Below, piece by piece: positions 42,161-50,534 of a stretch of 64,000 bases of DNA. Position 1 is the first letter of the stretch; each line of letters begins with the position of its first letter. Source of the stretch: Verrucomicrobiota bacterium (GTDB taxonomy: Bacteria; Verrucomicrobiota; Verrucomicrobiia; Limisphaerales; Pedosphaeraceae); NCBI GenBank assembly GCA_021325145.1, contig JAJPHR010000037.1, positions 1 to 64,000 of the forward strand, written 5' to 3'. The position numbers and the translations under genes are program-made. The notes under the pieces are model-generated. The model saw only the letters and a program-made list of their open reading frames with translations. It did no database searches and was not told the DNA's origin.

Positions 42161-42180
42161 AGCGGGTAGCTTTACCCGCT
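42161..42180 (+). terminator. Possible weak terminator or leader hairpin between ctaB and ctaD
   Basis: AGCGGGTA, loop GCTT, TACCCGCT is a perfect 8-bp hairpin. Only TTGAG follows, not a clear T-tract, so it may be a processing or attenuation structure. A TTGACA at 42143-42148 lies just before it. Confidence 0.35.
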
Positions 42181-42245
42181 TTGAGCTTCGGCAAGCCGTC
42201 AGTTTTAATGATTGGGTCACGATTTTTGAACAAGTAATCGAACTA

Positions 42246-44048
42246 ATGAGTATGCAGGCAACCACTCACGCCCTGCCTCACGGCGCTGTCGCCCACGAGG
42301 CGCACCACGAGGAACTGGGCTTCTGGCGCAAATACGTTTTTTCCACCGACCACAAAATCATCGGCATCCAGTATGGCATCACGGCGCTGATCTTCCTGTT
42401 CTTCGGCTTTTGCCTGATGATGATGATGCGCTGGTCCATCGCGTATCCCAATACTCCCGTGCCCGTCGTCGGCCCGTTGCTGGAGAAGGTGCTTGGCGCG
42501 GACAAAGGCGTGATTAGCGGCGAAGTTTACAACCAGTTCGGCGCGATGCACGGCACGATCATGGTGTTCCTCGGCATCGTGCCCCTGGCGTTCGCCGCCT
42601 TCGGCAATTTTGTCGTCCCCCTGCAAATCGGCGCGCCAGACATGGCGTTTCCCCGCATTAACATGGCCAGCTACCAGGCTTTTGTGGTCGGCGGTATCAT
42701 CATGCTGGTCAGCTTTTTCATTCCCGGCGGCGCAGCCCAGGCGGGCTGGACTTCCTATTCGCCGCTGGCTTCCGCGGTGGCGACCCAGGGGCAAACATTC
42801 TGGATCATCGGCATGGTGTTTCTGATCACCTCGTCGCTGCTCGGCGCGGTGAACTTCCTGGCCACCATCATTCAACTGCGCGCGCCGGGCATGACCTGGA
42901 TGCGACTGCCGTTTTTTGTGTGGTCCCAGTTTGTGACGGGTTTTCTGTTGTTGCTCGCGTTTCCGCCGCTCGAAGCCGCCGCCATCATGCAATTGATGGA
43001 CAAGGTCGCGCACACCAGCTTCTTCCTCCCAAGCGGCTTGCAGATCAGCAGTCTGGGCCACATCAGCGGCGGCGGCAGTCCGCTGCTCTGGCAGCATTTG
43101 TTCTGGTTCCTCGGCCATCCGGAAGTGTACGTCCTCATCCTGCCGGCCATGGGCATCGTTTGCGAAATCATCGCCAACAACACCCGCAAGCCGATTTGGG
43201 GCTACAAATCGCTCGTCTATTCCGCGCTGACCATCGGGTTCCTCTCCTTCATCGTCTGGGCGCATCACATGTACATGACCGGCATGGGCACGAAGATCAG
43301 CACGTTCTTTCAAACCACCACGATGATCATCTCCATTCCCTCAGTGATCATTTTGACGTGCCTGTTCCTTTCACTTTGGGGGGCGTCCATCCGTTTCAAT
43401 GCTCCCATGCTCTTCGCGCTGGCGTTCCTCCCCATGTTCGGCATCGGCGGTTTGACGGGTTTGCCGCTGGGTTTTAACTACAGCGACCTGCACTTGCATG
43501 ACACCTACTACGTCATCGCGCACTTCCACTATGTCGTCGCGCCGGGGACGATTTTCGGCTTGTTCGCGGGAATTTATTATTGGTATCCAAAAATGACTGG
43601 ACGGCACATGAGTGAATTCTGGGGCAAGGTCCATTTCTGGACCTCCTTGATCTTCATGAACCTTATTTTCCAGCCGATGTTCGCGCAAGGCATGGCCGGG
43701 ATGCTGCGCCGCATGGCGGACGGTGGCGCCAACTACTCCGCGGCCCAGGTGCCGGGCGCCATCGGTGGTTTGAGCCCCATGATCATGCACTTCAACCAGA
43801 CCATTTCCATTGCGGCCTGGTGCCTTGGATTGGCCCAAATCCCTTTCATCATTAATTTCTTCTGGAGCATCAAGCATGGCAAGCCCATCGCCTCGGACAA
43901 TCCGTGGGAGGCCACCACGCTGGAATGGCAGACCCCCACGCCGCCACCGCACGGCAATTTCGAAAAAGCGCCGGAAGTGCATCGCGGGCCTTACGAATAC
44001 AGCGTGCCGGGCGCGGCCAGGGACTTCACTCCCCAGAACGAAGCTTAA
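42246..44048 (+). CDS. ctaD: Cytochrome c oxidase subunit I
   Basis: 600 residues, twelve-helix heme-copper oxidase core. Recognisable pieces are FWRKYVFSTDHKIIGIQYG at the start, WQHLFWFLGHPEVYVLILPAMG with the CuB His and the cross-linked Tyr, WAHHMYMTGM and HDTYYVIAHFHYV with the heme a3 and heme a ligands. This is the proton-pumping aa3-type catalytic subunit. A short hydrophilic tail (about 30 residues) follows the last helix. The subunit III gene starts 21 bases later. Confidence 0.97.
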   Translation: MSMQATTHALPHGAVAHEAHHEELGFWRKYVFSTDHKIIGIQYGITALIFLFFGFCLMMMMRWSIAYPNTPVPVVGPLLEKVLGADKGVISGEVYNQFGAMHGTIMVFLGIVPLAFAAFGNFVVPLQIGAPDMAFPRINMASYQAFVVGGIIMLVSFFIPGGAAQAGWTSYSPLASAVATQGQTFWIIGMVFLITSSLLGAVNFLATIIQLRAPGMTWMRLPFFVWSQFVTGFLLLLAFPPLEAAAIMQLMDKVAHTSFFLPSGLQISSLGHISGGGSPLLWQHLFWFLGHPEVYVLILPAMGIVCEIIANNTRKPIWGYKSLVYSALTIGFLSFIVWAHHMYMTGMGTKISTFFQTTTMIISIPSVIILTCLFLSLWGASIRFNAPMLFALAFLPMFGIGGLTGLPLGFNYSDLHLHDTYYVIAHFHYVVAPGTIFGLFAGIYYWYPKMTGRHMSEFWGKVHFWTSLIFMNLIFQPMFAQGMAGMLRRMADGGANYSAAQVPGAIGGLSPMIMHFNQTISIAAWCLGLAQIPFIINFFWSIKHGKPIASDNPWEATTLEWQTPTPPPHGNFEKAPEVHRGPYEYSVPGAARDFTPQNEA

Positions 44049-44069
44049 CCAACCCAGTCTGATAATTTC

Positions 44070-44873
44070 ATGGACATACCTTATACAAGCGAACCCCGGC
44101 AGGATACCGGCCTGTTCAACGCCAAAGTCGGCATCTGGCTGTTTCTGGCTTCGGAAGTCATGCTCTTCGGCGCGTTGTTTTCCTCCTACATCCTGTTGCG
44201 CGTCGGCGCTGAGCCGGGGGAATGGCCGCACGGCCTGCTGAACATTCCCCTGGGCATGACGAATACGATCGTGTTGATCGTCTCCAGCATCACCGTGGTG
44301 ATGGCCTGGGCTTCGCTCAAGATGAAGAACTTCGCCCGGTTCAAATTGTTCCAATCGATCACGCTGCTGTGCGCCCTGGCGTTCCTGGGCATCAAGTCGT
44401 ACGAATACCACGACAAATTCACGCACTACGAGGTGTGGCTGAAGGATGGCAAGATTGCGGACGGCCACCTGGTGGAAAACAATGCCGACACCATCGTGCT
44501 CCATCACGCCCACTACGTGGACAAGGAAGCCGCCGCCAAGGTGACCCATGCCTGGCAGGAGCGTGAAATCAAGGAGGAGGAAATCACCATCAAGAAGTCC
44601 GACATCCGGCTGCGCGAGGGCGGCAAGCTGGACATGGAAAGCTACGGACCATGGCACAACACCTACACGGCGATTTATTTTACCCTCACCGGCTTGCATG
44701 CATTGCACGTCATCGGCGGCGCGATCGTCATCTTCTTCCTTTGGGGACCGCTGTCGGGGATGTGGAAAACCGACCCCGAACGCTACACCAATCGCATCGA
44801 GATTTCCGGCCTCTTTTGGCACTTTGTCGATTTGGTCTGGATCTTCCTGTTCCCGGTGCTCTACCTCCTATGA
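44070..44873 (+). CDS. ctaE: Cytochrome c oxidase subunit III with soluble insertion
   Basis: 267 residues. The N-terminal helices (GLFNAKVGIWLFLASEVMLFG, ILLRVGAEPGEWP) and the C-terminal helices (YTAIYFTLTGLHALHVIGGA, SGLFWHFVDLVWIFLFPVLYLL) match subunit III. Between them residues 118-193 form a long charged, non-membrane segment (KFTHYEVWLKDGKIADG to GPWHN) that ordinary subunit III lacks. The insert is rich in Glu, Lys and His and should face the aqueous side. The rest of the subunit is intact, and ctaF-like subunit IV follows after 3 bases. Confidence 0.92.
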   Translation: MDIPYTSEPRQDTGLFNAKVGIWLFLASEVMLFGALFSSYILLRVGAEPGEWPHGLLNIPLGMTNTIVLIVSSITVVMAWASLKMKNFARFKLFQSITLLCALAFLGIKSYEYHDKFTHYEVWLKDGKIADGHLVENNADTIVLHHAHYVDKEAAAKVTHAWQEREIKEEEITIKKSDIRLREGGKLDMESYGPWHNTYTAIYFTLTGLHALHVIGGAIVIFFLWGPLSGMWKTDPERYTNRIEISGLFWHFVDLVWIFLFPVLYLL

Positions 44874-44876
44874 TTT

Positions 44877-45194
44877 ATGAGCGATAATCACGACGCCCAC
44901 GATTTTCAAAAACACGTCAAACGCTACCTGTTCGTTTTCTATGCGCTGATTGTCGGCACGGTCATCACCGTGGCGGCTTCCTGGGCGCACATCGACAGCG
45001 TTGCGATCACGGTGGCCATCGCTTTGTTTATCGCCTGCATGAAGGGCTTTCTCGTCGCCGGCTACTTCATGCACCTGATCTCGGAGCGCAAGATGATTTA
45101 CGGAATTCTGCTTGCGACCGTGTTCTTTTTCGCGGGTTTGATGTACCTTACGATCTGGTCAATGCAGCCGGAAAGCCTGGTCCATATCCGATAA
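44877..45194 (+). CDS. Cytochrome c oxidase subunit IV-like protein
   Basis: 105 residues with three hydrophobic helices (YLFVFYALIVGTVITVAASW, ITVAIALFIACMKGFLVAGYFM, IYGILLATVFFFAGLMYLTIW) in the pattern of prokaryotic subunit IV. It follows the subunit III gene by 3 bases and precedes a small membrane protein by 2. It probably stabilises the oxidase complex in the membrane. Confidence 0.85.
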   Translation: MSDNHDAHDFQKHVKRYLFVFYALIVGTVITVAASWAHIDSVAITVAIALFIACMKGFLVAGYFMHLISERKMIYGILLATVFFFAGLMYLTIWSMQPESLVHIR

Positions 45195-45196
45195 GC

Positions 45197-45406
45197 ATGT
45201 CGCTCAAAGCGTTCCATCTCGTGTTCATCGTGGCCTCGATCGCGCTGGCCTTCGGGTTCAGCCTGTGGTCGGTGCTGAACTACCGCGCCCCGAGCGGAAC
45301 CATCTGGGACCTGGTGATTGGGCTGGCGGCGTTCGCGGTGGGCGTCGGGCTGGTGGTGTACGAGCGTTACTTTCTCAAGAAGCTTAAAAATGTGAGTTAT
45401 TTATGA
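45197..45406 (+). CDS. Small membrane protein in oxidase operon
   Basis: 69 residues with two predicted membrane helices (FHLVFIVASIALAFGFSLWS and VIGLAAFAVGVGLVVYERYF) separated by a short LNYRAPSGT loop. No named family was recognised. Its 3' end overlaps the next start by 4 bases (ATGA), so translation is probably coupled. An accessory or assembly role in the oxidase is inferred from position only. Confidence 0.7.
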   Translation: MSLKAFHLVFIVASIALAFGFSLWSVLNYRAPSGTIWDLVIGLAAFAVGVGLVVYERYFLKKLKNVSYL

Positions 45407-45681
45407 GTCGTTTCTCCGTTAGGAAATTGTGGCTGGCCGGCCTCGTTTTCGGCCTCGCTTTGCGCAGTGAATCATTGCTGGCTTGCGCCGCCTGTTTCGG
45501 CGCCAAAACGGATTCCCCGCTGGCCGACGGCATGAATTGGGGAATCATGAGTCTGCTCGTGGTGGTGGTTTCGGTTCTCGGCGGAATAGCCGCCTTCGGT
45601 ATTTTCATGGCGAAGAGAGCTGCTTCCCTCGCCGCCTCCGCGGCCGCGGAGCAGGCGCTAAAATCAACGCAAAAGGTCTGA
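45403..45681 (+). CDS. Small exported or membrane protein with CAAC motif
   Basis: 92 residues with a signal-like N-terminus (LWLAGLVFGLALRSESLLACAACFG), followed by one membrane helix (MSLLVVVVSVLGGIAAFGIFM). The CAAC pair could bind copper or form a disulfide in the periplasm, which suggests an assembly factor. No family was recognised. It precedes the subunit II gene by only 2 bases. Confidence 0.65.
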   Translation: MSRFSVRKLWLAGLVFGLALRSESLLACAACFGAKTDSPLADGMNWGIMSLLVVVVSVLGGIAAFGIFMAKRAASLAASAAAEQALKSTQKV

Positions 45682-45683
45682 AC

Positions 45684-46466
45684 ATGCGCGATTTGTTTGC
45701 AAAAATTCTGGGTCTCCCGGTGCTCGCCTCCGAACACGGGGCGAAAGTTGACGACCTGATTATTTACGTCCACTACTTGATGGCGGCGTTGTTCGTCGGC
45801 TGGATCCTCTATTTCATTTACGCCTTGATCCGCTTTAACCGGCGCGCCAACCCCAAGGCCGACTACGTCGGCATCCGCGGCCACGCCTCGAATTACATCG
45901 AAGCCGTGGTGGCGCTGGTCGAGATTGTTCTGCTCGTGGGTTTCGCGGTGCCGCTCTGGGCCAATGCCGTGGACCATTTCCCCAAAGCGGACGAGCACCC
46001 CACGACCATCAACGTGATTGCCCAGCAATTTGCCTGGAACGTCTTTTATCCCGGACCGGACGGGAAGTTCAGCAAGCGCGCCGCGCAATTCGTGACGCAG
46101 GACAATCCCTGGGGCTTCGACAAAAGCGATCCTGACGGCAAGGACGACCTCGCCCCGATGTCGAACGTGATCCATGTGCCGGTCAACAAGCCGGTGATCA
46201 TCACGTTGACGTCCAAGGACGTGATCCATTCTTTCAAACTGATCGCCATGCGCGTCACCCAGGACGCCATCCCCGGCATGCGCATTCCGCTGCATTTTAC
46301 CCCGAACAAAGTCGGCGTGTACCAGATCAACTGCGCCCAACTTTGCGGAAACGGGCACGCGGGCATGGCCAATGGACGCCTGTACGTGGACACCCAGGAG
46401 GATTACGATGCCTGGCTGGCAAAGCAGCCCAAGCAAAGCGCCGGCGGCGCAGCCAGCTTCGAATAA
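45684..46466 (+). CDS. ctaC: Cytochrome c oxidase subunit II
   Basis: 260 residues from the ATG at 45684, with two N-terminal membrane helices (YLMAALFVGWILYFIYALIRF and YIEAVVALVEIVLLVGFAVP), then a cupredoxin domain. The CuA site is HSFKLIAMR and CAQLCGNGHAGM, which supply His, two Cys, His and Met. A longer frame exists upstream in another gene and is not used. Subunit II normally precedes subunit I in many bacteria, so its place after subunits I, III and IV is unusual. It receives electrons from cytochrome c or another donor. Confidence 0.95.
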   Translation: MRDLFAKILGLPVLASEHGAKVDDLIIYVHYLMAALFVGWILYFIYALIRFNRRANPKADYVGIRGHASNYIEAVVALVEIVLLVGFAVPLWANAVDHFPKADEHPTTINVIAQQFAWNVFYPGPDGKFSKRAAQFVTQDNPWGFDKSDPDGKDDLAPMSNVIHVPVNKPVIITLTSKDVIHSFKLIAMRVTQDAIPGMRIPLHFTPNKVGVYQINCAQLCGNGHAGMANGRLYVDTQEDYDAWLAKQPKQSAGGAASFE

Positions 46467-46498
46467 GCCTGTCCGGGGGGTATTCTGATCCGAGGTTT

Positions 46499-46602
46499 GG
46501 AGTCCCGGTTTTAGCCGGCGAGGCGGTCACAGGATCCAGCCGGTTGAAAGTATTCAAAACCGTCGTATCTGCGTGTCCGCTGCCGTCTGAAGGCGGGACT
46601 CC
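46499..46602. mobile_element. MITE-like element with inverted termini
   Basis: GGAGTCCCG at 46499-46507 and CGGGACTCC at 46594-46602 are perfect 9-bp inverted termini of a 104-bp segment with no coding capacity. Its right end (CTGAAGGCGGGACTCC) matches the element at 12205-12229. No target-site duplication is obvious. Autonomous transposase is absent from the window. Confidence 0.4.
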
Positions 46603-46763
46603 ATTCGACAGGCGACGCTCGCTCCAATCCTGGCGCTAAATGGATACCCGCACGCATGGCCCGCAGATTGCGCCAACCGTGGTGCGTGGAATAAATCCGG
46701 GATAGTTGCGACAATTCAGAATCAAGGGCAACTTAGGTCCCGTTGTTACGTTGCTTTCCGCAC

Positions 46764-47432
46764 ATGAACAAACCCGCTAAACAGGTTGAGTGGATGGTCT
46801 GGGGTGGCTTGATTCTCATCATTGCCACCATCGGCGGGGCTTTTGCGTGGTCGCGGCTCGGCACGACCGCACTGGAACTGCCGGTGCTCGGGCAACTCTC
46901 CGATTTCCATTTGACCAATCAAAACAGCGAGCCCGTGTGCCTCGCGGATTTGCGTGGCAAGGTTTGGGTGGCAGACATCATTTTCTCGCGCTGCCCCGGT
47001 CCCTGCGCGAAAATGACCCGGCATCTGAATGAACTCCAAGGTGCGCTGCCCGCAACCGACGCGGTCCGTTCGGTCACGCTCACCAGCGACCCGGAGTATG
47101 ACACGCCGGCCATTTTGAAACGCTACGCCGAACACTATGGCGCGGACACCAAACGCTGGTCGTTCCTGACCGGCGACCGAAAGGCGATCCGTGAACTCGC
47201 CGTGAATGATTTCAAATTCGTGGTGGTGGAAAAGAAGCCCGGCGAGCGCACGGTCCCGGACGACCTGTTCATCCACAGCACTTTTTTTGTGCTCGTGGAC
47301 GCCAAAGGCCAAATCCGCGGCTGGAAGGATCGACAAGGCCAGCTTCACGCGTATTTCGATTCTGAAGATTCCGCGGCCCGCGCGCAACTTGCCGCGGCCG
47401 TCCGCCAATTGTTGAAGTCGAACGAAACATGA
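46764..47432 (+). CDS. Sco-family copper chaperone
   Basis: 222 residues from the ATG at 46764 (MNKPAKQVEWMVWGG), with an N-terminal membrane helix (GGLILIIATIGGAFAWS) and a thioredoxin-like domain. Copper ligands are the two Cys of SRCPGPCAKM and the His of FIHSTFF. Sco proteins deliver copper to the CuA site of subunit II, in agreement with the adjacent ctaC gene. The DUF420 gene overlaps the end by 4 bases (ATGA). Confidence 0.92.
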   Translation: MNKPAKQVEWMVWGGLILIIATIGGAFAWSRLGTTALELPVLGQLSDFHLTNQNSEPVCLADLRGKVWVADIIFSRCPGPCAKMTRHLNELQGALPATDAVRSVTLTSDPEYDTPAILKRYAEHYGADTKRWSFLTGDRKAIRELAVNDFKFVVVEKKPGERTVPDDLFIHSTFFVLVDAKGQIRGWKDRQGQLHAYFDSEDSAARAQLAAAVRQLLKSNET

Positions 47433-47872
47433 GCATCCTCGATTTACCTGCGGTCAACGGCTCACTCAATGGTTTGAGCGCCGTCTTTCTCACGGCGGGT
47501 TACTATTTCATACGCCGGAGGAATCAAACCGCCCATCGCAACTGCATGATCGCGGCGTTCGTCACGTCCACCCTGTTTCTGGCGTGCTACTTGACCTATC
47601 ACTTCTATCTCGCCTTTGCCCTGCACCGCGGGCCGACCCGGTTCCTCAATCCCGCGTGGTTTCGCCCGATTTATCTCGCACTGCTGACCACGCACACGAT
47701 TCTCGCCGTGGTGATTGTTCCCATGGTGTTCATGAGCCTCAGCCGGGGTTTGAGACAGCGCTACGACCTTCACCGCCGAATCGCCAGGTGGACCTGGCCG
47801 CTCTGGATGTACGTCTCGGTAACGGGCGTGTTGATTTACTTCCTCCTTTACCAGATTTTCCCGCAGAAGTGA
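47429..47872 (+). CDS. DUF420 membrane protein (CtaM-like)
   Basis: 147 residues with four to five hydrophobic helices (LSAVFLTAGYYFIRRRNQTAHR, AAFVTSTLFLACYLTYHFYLAF, IYLALLTTHTILAVVIVPMVF, WPLWMYVSVTGVLIYFLLYQIF). The HR and H-containing loops match DUF420; the CtaM representative helps assemble aa3-type oxidase in Gram-positive bacteria. An assembly role here is consistent with the oxidase and Sco genes that precede it. Confidence 0.85.
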   Translation: MSILDLPAVNGSLNGLSAVFLTAGYYFIRRRNQTAHRNCMIAAFVTSTLFLACYLTYHFYLAFALHRGPTRFLNPAWFRPIYLALLTTHTILAVVIVPMVFMSLSRGLRQRYDLHRRIARWTWPLWMYVSVTGVLIYFLLYQIFPQK

Positions 47873-47961
47873 TGTGGGGAGTAATAACGGAACGCGAGGC
47901 TTCAAGCGGCTCAAGCCGGGGCTCGATGCCGTGATCCCATGCCACCATCGCTCCGGCGCGA

Positions 47962-48408
47962 TCAAGGCAGCAGCTTGCCCACCAACGTGCTGATAGTCTT
48001 GCCATCCGCGCTCCCGGCCGCTTTGGCCTGGACGGCTTTAATGACCGGCCCCATGTCCTTCTTGCTGGTGGCGCCCGTTTCTTGAATGGTGGCGCGCACC
48101 AAGGCTTCCAACTCCTCCGGCGCGAGTGGTTTCGGCAGGAAGGTTTCGAGCACGGCAATTTCCTGTTTCTCCTTCGCCGCCAGTTCAGCGCGGCCGCCTT
48201 TCTCGAATTGCTCGGCCGAGTCCCGCCGCTTCTTCACTTCCTTTTGCACAAGCGCCACGAATTCCACGTCGGGAAGGTTCTCCGTTTTGCGCTCGATTTG
48301 CGCATAACCAAGAGCGGACTTCAACATGCGCAAAGCCGAGAGCCGGTCCGCGTCCTTTGCGAGCATCGCGGCCTTGATCTCCTGCGCGAGTCGTTCCTGC
48401 AAAGCCAT
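47962..48408 (-). CDS. GatB/YqeY-domain protein
   Basis: 148 residues: MALQERLAQEIKAAMLAKDADRLSALRMLKSAL, EKGGRAELAAKEKQEIAVLETFLPKPL and AAGSADGKTISTLVGKLL match the YqeY family, a fold shared with the tail of GatB. YqeY-like proteins bind tRNA in related contexts, but their role in bacteria is unsettled. It follows the UVR-motif gene by 2 bases, forming a small operon on the minus strand. Confidence 0.88.
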   Translation of the reverse strand: MALQERLAQEIKAAMLAKDADRLSALRMLKSALGYAQIERKTENLPDVEFVALVQKEVKKRRDSAEQFEKGGRAELAAKEKQEIAVLETFLPKPLAPEELEALVRATIQETGATSKKDMGPVIKAVQAKAAGSADGKTISTLVGKLLP

Positions 48409-48410
48409 GG

Positions 48411-49172
48411 CTACTCCGTGGTTTTGAGGTTGCGCAAAGCGTCGCGCATGCGCGCGGCCTTTTCGTAATCCTCATTGTTGACCGCTTCGTTCAAGGCTTT
48501 CTCGAGTTCCTCGCGTTTGCTCAGGGGGCGCTGGCTGGAGATTTCCCCCAGCCAGTTTCGGAGATAAGTCAACTCACCGCTCTGTTCGAGCAAATCGCTG
48601 CGCGAATGTTCCCGGTAAAAAGCCTGGATCCGCGTGATTCCGGCCTCGATTTGTTCCATGGCTGCGAGGTAATCCTTGCTGCGCAGGAACTCGGCGGCCT
48701 TCGCGCGCGTATGCACCATCAACAGTTGCGGTTTGAATTGCAGCATCTGCCAGGCGAGTTCCTCGGTTTCCGCGTACTTCTGCACGAAGTCGAACACCGC
48801 CAGGTTCCGCTCGGTGTCACGGATGACGCCGGCGTGGTCTTCGAGCTGCAGCAGGCAAATGTAGCGGTGATGATATTGCAAGGCTTCGATTTGCAGCCGC
48901 GAGCAATCCTCCAACCGCAGCACGAATCCCCGGCCTTCGCTGTCGTGTTCCAGGCGATACTTTTGCAACCGGGCCTGATAATGATCGAAAAGTGAAGGAT
49001 GGCCCAAGGGGCGCTTGCCGTCCGGACGGCCCTGCACATTCATTTGCAGCAATCCCAAATCCACCCGCAACTGAATTTTTTCAACCCCGTCCTTGCCGGT
49101 GAACCTCCTGACCACCACCTGCCCGGGCTGGTAATCCCACTGATCCAACAGGTGTGAAATGTCAAAATTCAT
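48411..49172 (-). CDS. UVR-motif protein
   Basis: 253 residues. The C-terminal segment KREELEKALNEAVNNEDYEKAARMRDALRNLK is the UVR helical hairpin found in UvrB, UvrC and McsA. The preceding 200 residues (SHLLDQWDYQPGQVVVRRFTG, AFLRSKDYLAAMEQIEAGITR) are mostly helical and unassigned. A role in protein-protein contacts is inferred. It is translationally close to the YqeY gene. Confidence 0.8.
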   Translation of the reverse strand: MNFDISHLLDQWDYQPGQVVVRRFTGKDGVEKIQLRVDLGLLQMNVQGRPDGKRPLGHPSLFDHYQARLQKYRLEHDSEGRGFVLRLEDCSRLQIEALQYHHRYICLLQLEDHAGVIRDTERNLAVFDFVQKYAETEELAWQMLQFKPQLLMVHTRAKAAEFLRSKDYLAAMEQIEAGITRIQAFYREHSRSDLLEQSGELTYLRNWLGEISSQRPLSKREELEKALNEAVNNEDYEKAARMRDALRNLKTTE

Positions 49173-49396
49173 GCAATGAATATAATGGCCCTTGAAGTCA
49201 AGTCAACGCAACGAATGTACTAAAAGCACTACAAACGGCGACGGCATGGCATGAAGGCGCAAAAACTGCGCATCGCCGCGCCGCCTGTCGCGGTTCGGCA
49301 TCCGCAAAGTTACGGAGCATTCCGCATCCCGAATTCAATCGTGGGAAGCTTGGCGAGCCGTCCAACGGAGTGTGGGAAAGATGCCGCAGATGAACG

Positions 49397-49417
49397 AAAA
49401 AGGCCCGAAATGGGCCT
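49397..49417 (-). terminator. Terminator after glycosyltransferase operon
   Basis: On the minus strand AGGCCC, a 5-base loop and GGGCCT are followed by TTTTT. The stem includes part of the stop codon of the last glycosyltransferase gene at 49416. Confidence 0.6.
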
Positions 49418-50534
49418 AAACCGCGCGATGCAGGAGGTGTTTATTGTAAAACCGCTTCAGGTTCTGGAATGGCCGGCCCAGCTTGCGGAGCATCCAAAAC
49501 CAGTTATACCAGGCTTGTCCGAGCGATTCCAGCAATCGTGACTCCAGTTCCCGCGTGTCTTCCCCAAATCCTCCATGCCGCCGCAGGCTGTAAATCTGGG
49601 TAAAAAGCATCCTGCGCCGTTTGTGATTCATGAACCACGGGCGTAAATGATATTCGCTCAGCAAGAGCAGCGCTTCCCGTTCCCCGACACGGCTGGCTTG
49701 ATTGAGCACGGTCTGCTGCCGCCCGTGGCGGCGAAAGCAGTACAAAGGCTCGGGCGTGTAAACGGCATCACCCTTTTCCAACAAATGAAACCACATCTCC
49801 AGGTCGGTTAGCTGATGGTATCGGTGATTGAACCCGCGCAGCGCCAACTCGTGGCGGAACATCACGACGGACGGTTCGCCAATGATGTTCGCATTCATTT
49901 CAAAGCAACGGGTGATCACTTCCCAGCCGCGATGAAATCCAGCCGCGCCCAATTGGTCGCACACTTCAACGATCTTTGAATCGCCGTCGATGATGTTGCG
50001 GGCGGCGACGGCCATCACGGCCGCCGGATTGTTGTCCAGCAGACTGGCCATTTTCGAGAGAGTTTGCCGGTCAGCCAGCTTGTCATCGCCAAACAGGAAT
50101 TGAATATACTCTCCGCGCGCCAGGGAGAGGCAGTAATTCCAATTGGCCACCATGCCGAGATTGGATCGGTTGATTTGAACGCGGATGCGGCTGTTGCTTT
50201 CCGAATAACGACGGAGCACCGCGCCGCTGTCATCTTCCGAACAATCATCGACAATCACGAGTTCATAATCCGGAAAGTCCTGCGCCAGCACTGACTCAAT
50301 CGCTTCAGGCAGATAGCGCGCGTAATTATAAGTCGGGATCAGAACACTGATTTTTGGAGCGGTGAAATCGTTCGAAACCGGGGTGCCAATGGTCAATCGC
50401 GGGCGCGGACGCCCTTCGACACGTTCGCAGGAAGTTCCAGGAACTTCGGCTGCGTCGGTGTCAGATTGGAGCATAAGCGGGTGAATCTTATTTCCTGAAT
50501 GATTCCAAACCATGGGGTGTCTACCTGCCATCAA
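49416..50534 (-). CDS. Glycosyltransferase family 2
   Basis: 372 residues. After about 50 poorly conserved residues the GT-A domain begins with KISVLIPTYNYARYLPEAIESVLAQDFPDYELVIVDD, followed by the metal site FLFGDDKLAD and the acceptor-side DLEMWFHLLEKGD. An inverting sugar transferase adding a residue to a surface polysaccharide or lipid is probable. The start overlaps the previous heptosyltransferase-like gene by 4 bases (ATGA type), so the three glycosyltransferase genes form an operon. Confidence 0.9.
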   Translation of the reverse strand: MMAGRHPMVWNHSGNKIHPLMLQSDTDAAEVPGTSCERVEGRPRPRLTIGTPVSNDFTAPKISVLIPTYNYARYLPEAIESVLAQDFPDYELVIVDDCSEDDSGAVLRRYSESNSRIRVQINRSNLGMVANWNYCLSLARGEYIQFLFGDDKLADRQTLSKMASLLDNNPAAVMAVAARNIIDGDSKIVEVCDQLGAAGFHRGWEVITRCFEMNANIIGEPSVVMFRHELALRGFNHRYHQLTDLEMWFHLLEKGDAVYTPEPLYCFRRHGRQQTVLNQASRVGEREALLLLSEYHLRPWFMNHKRRRMLFTQIYSLRRHGGFGEDTRELESRLLESLGQAWYNWFWMLRKLGRPFQNLKRFYNKHLLHRAV

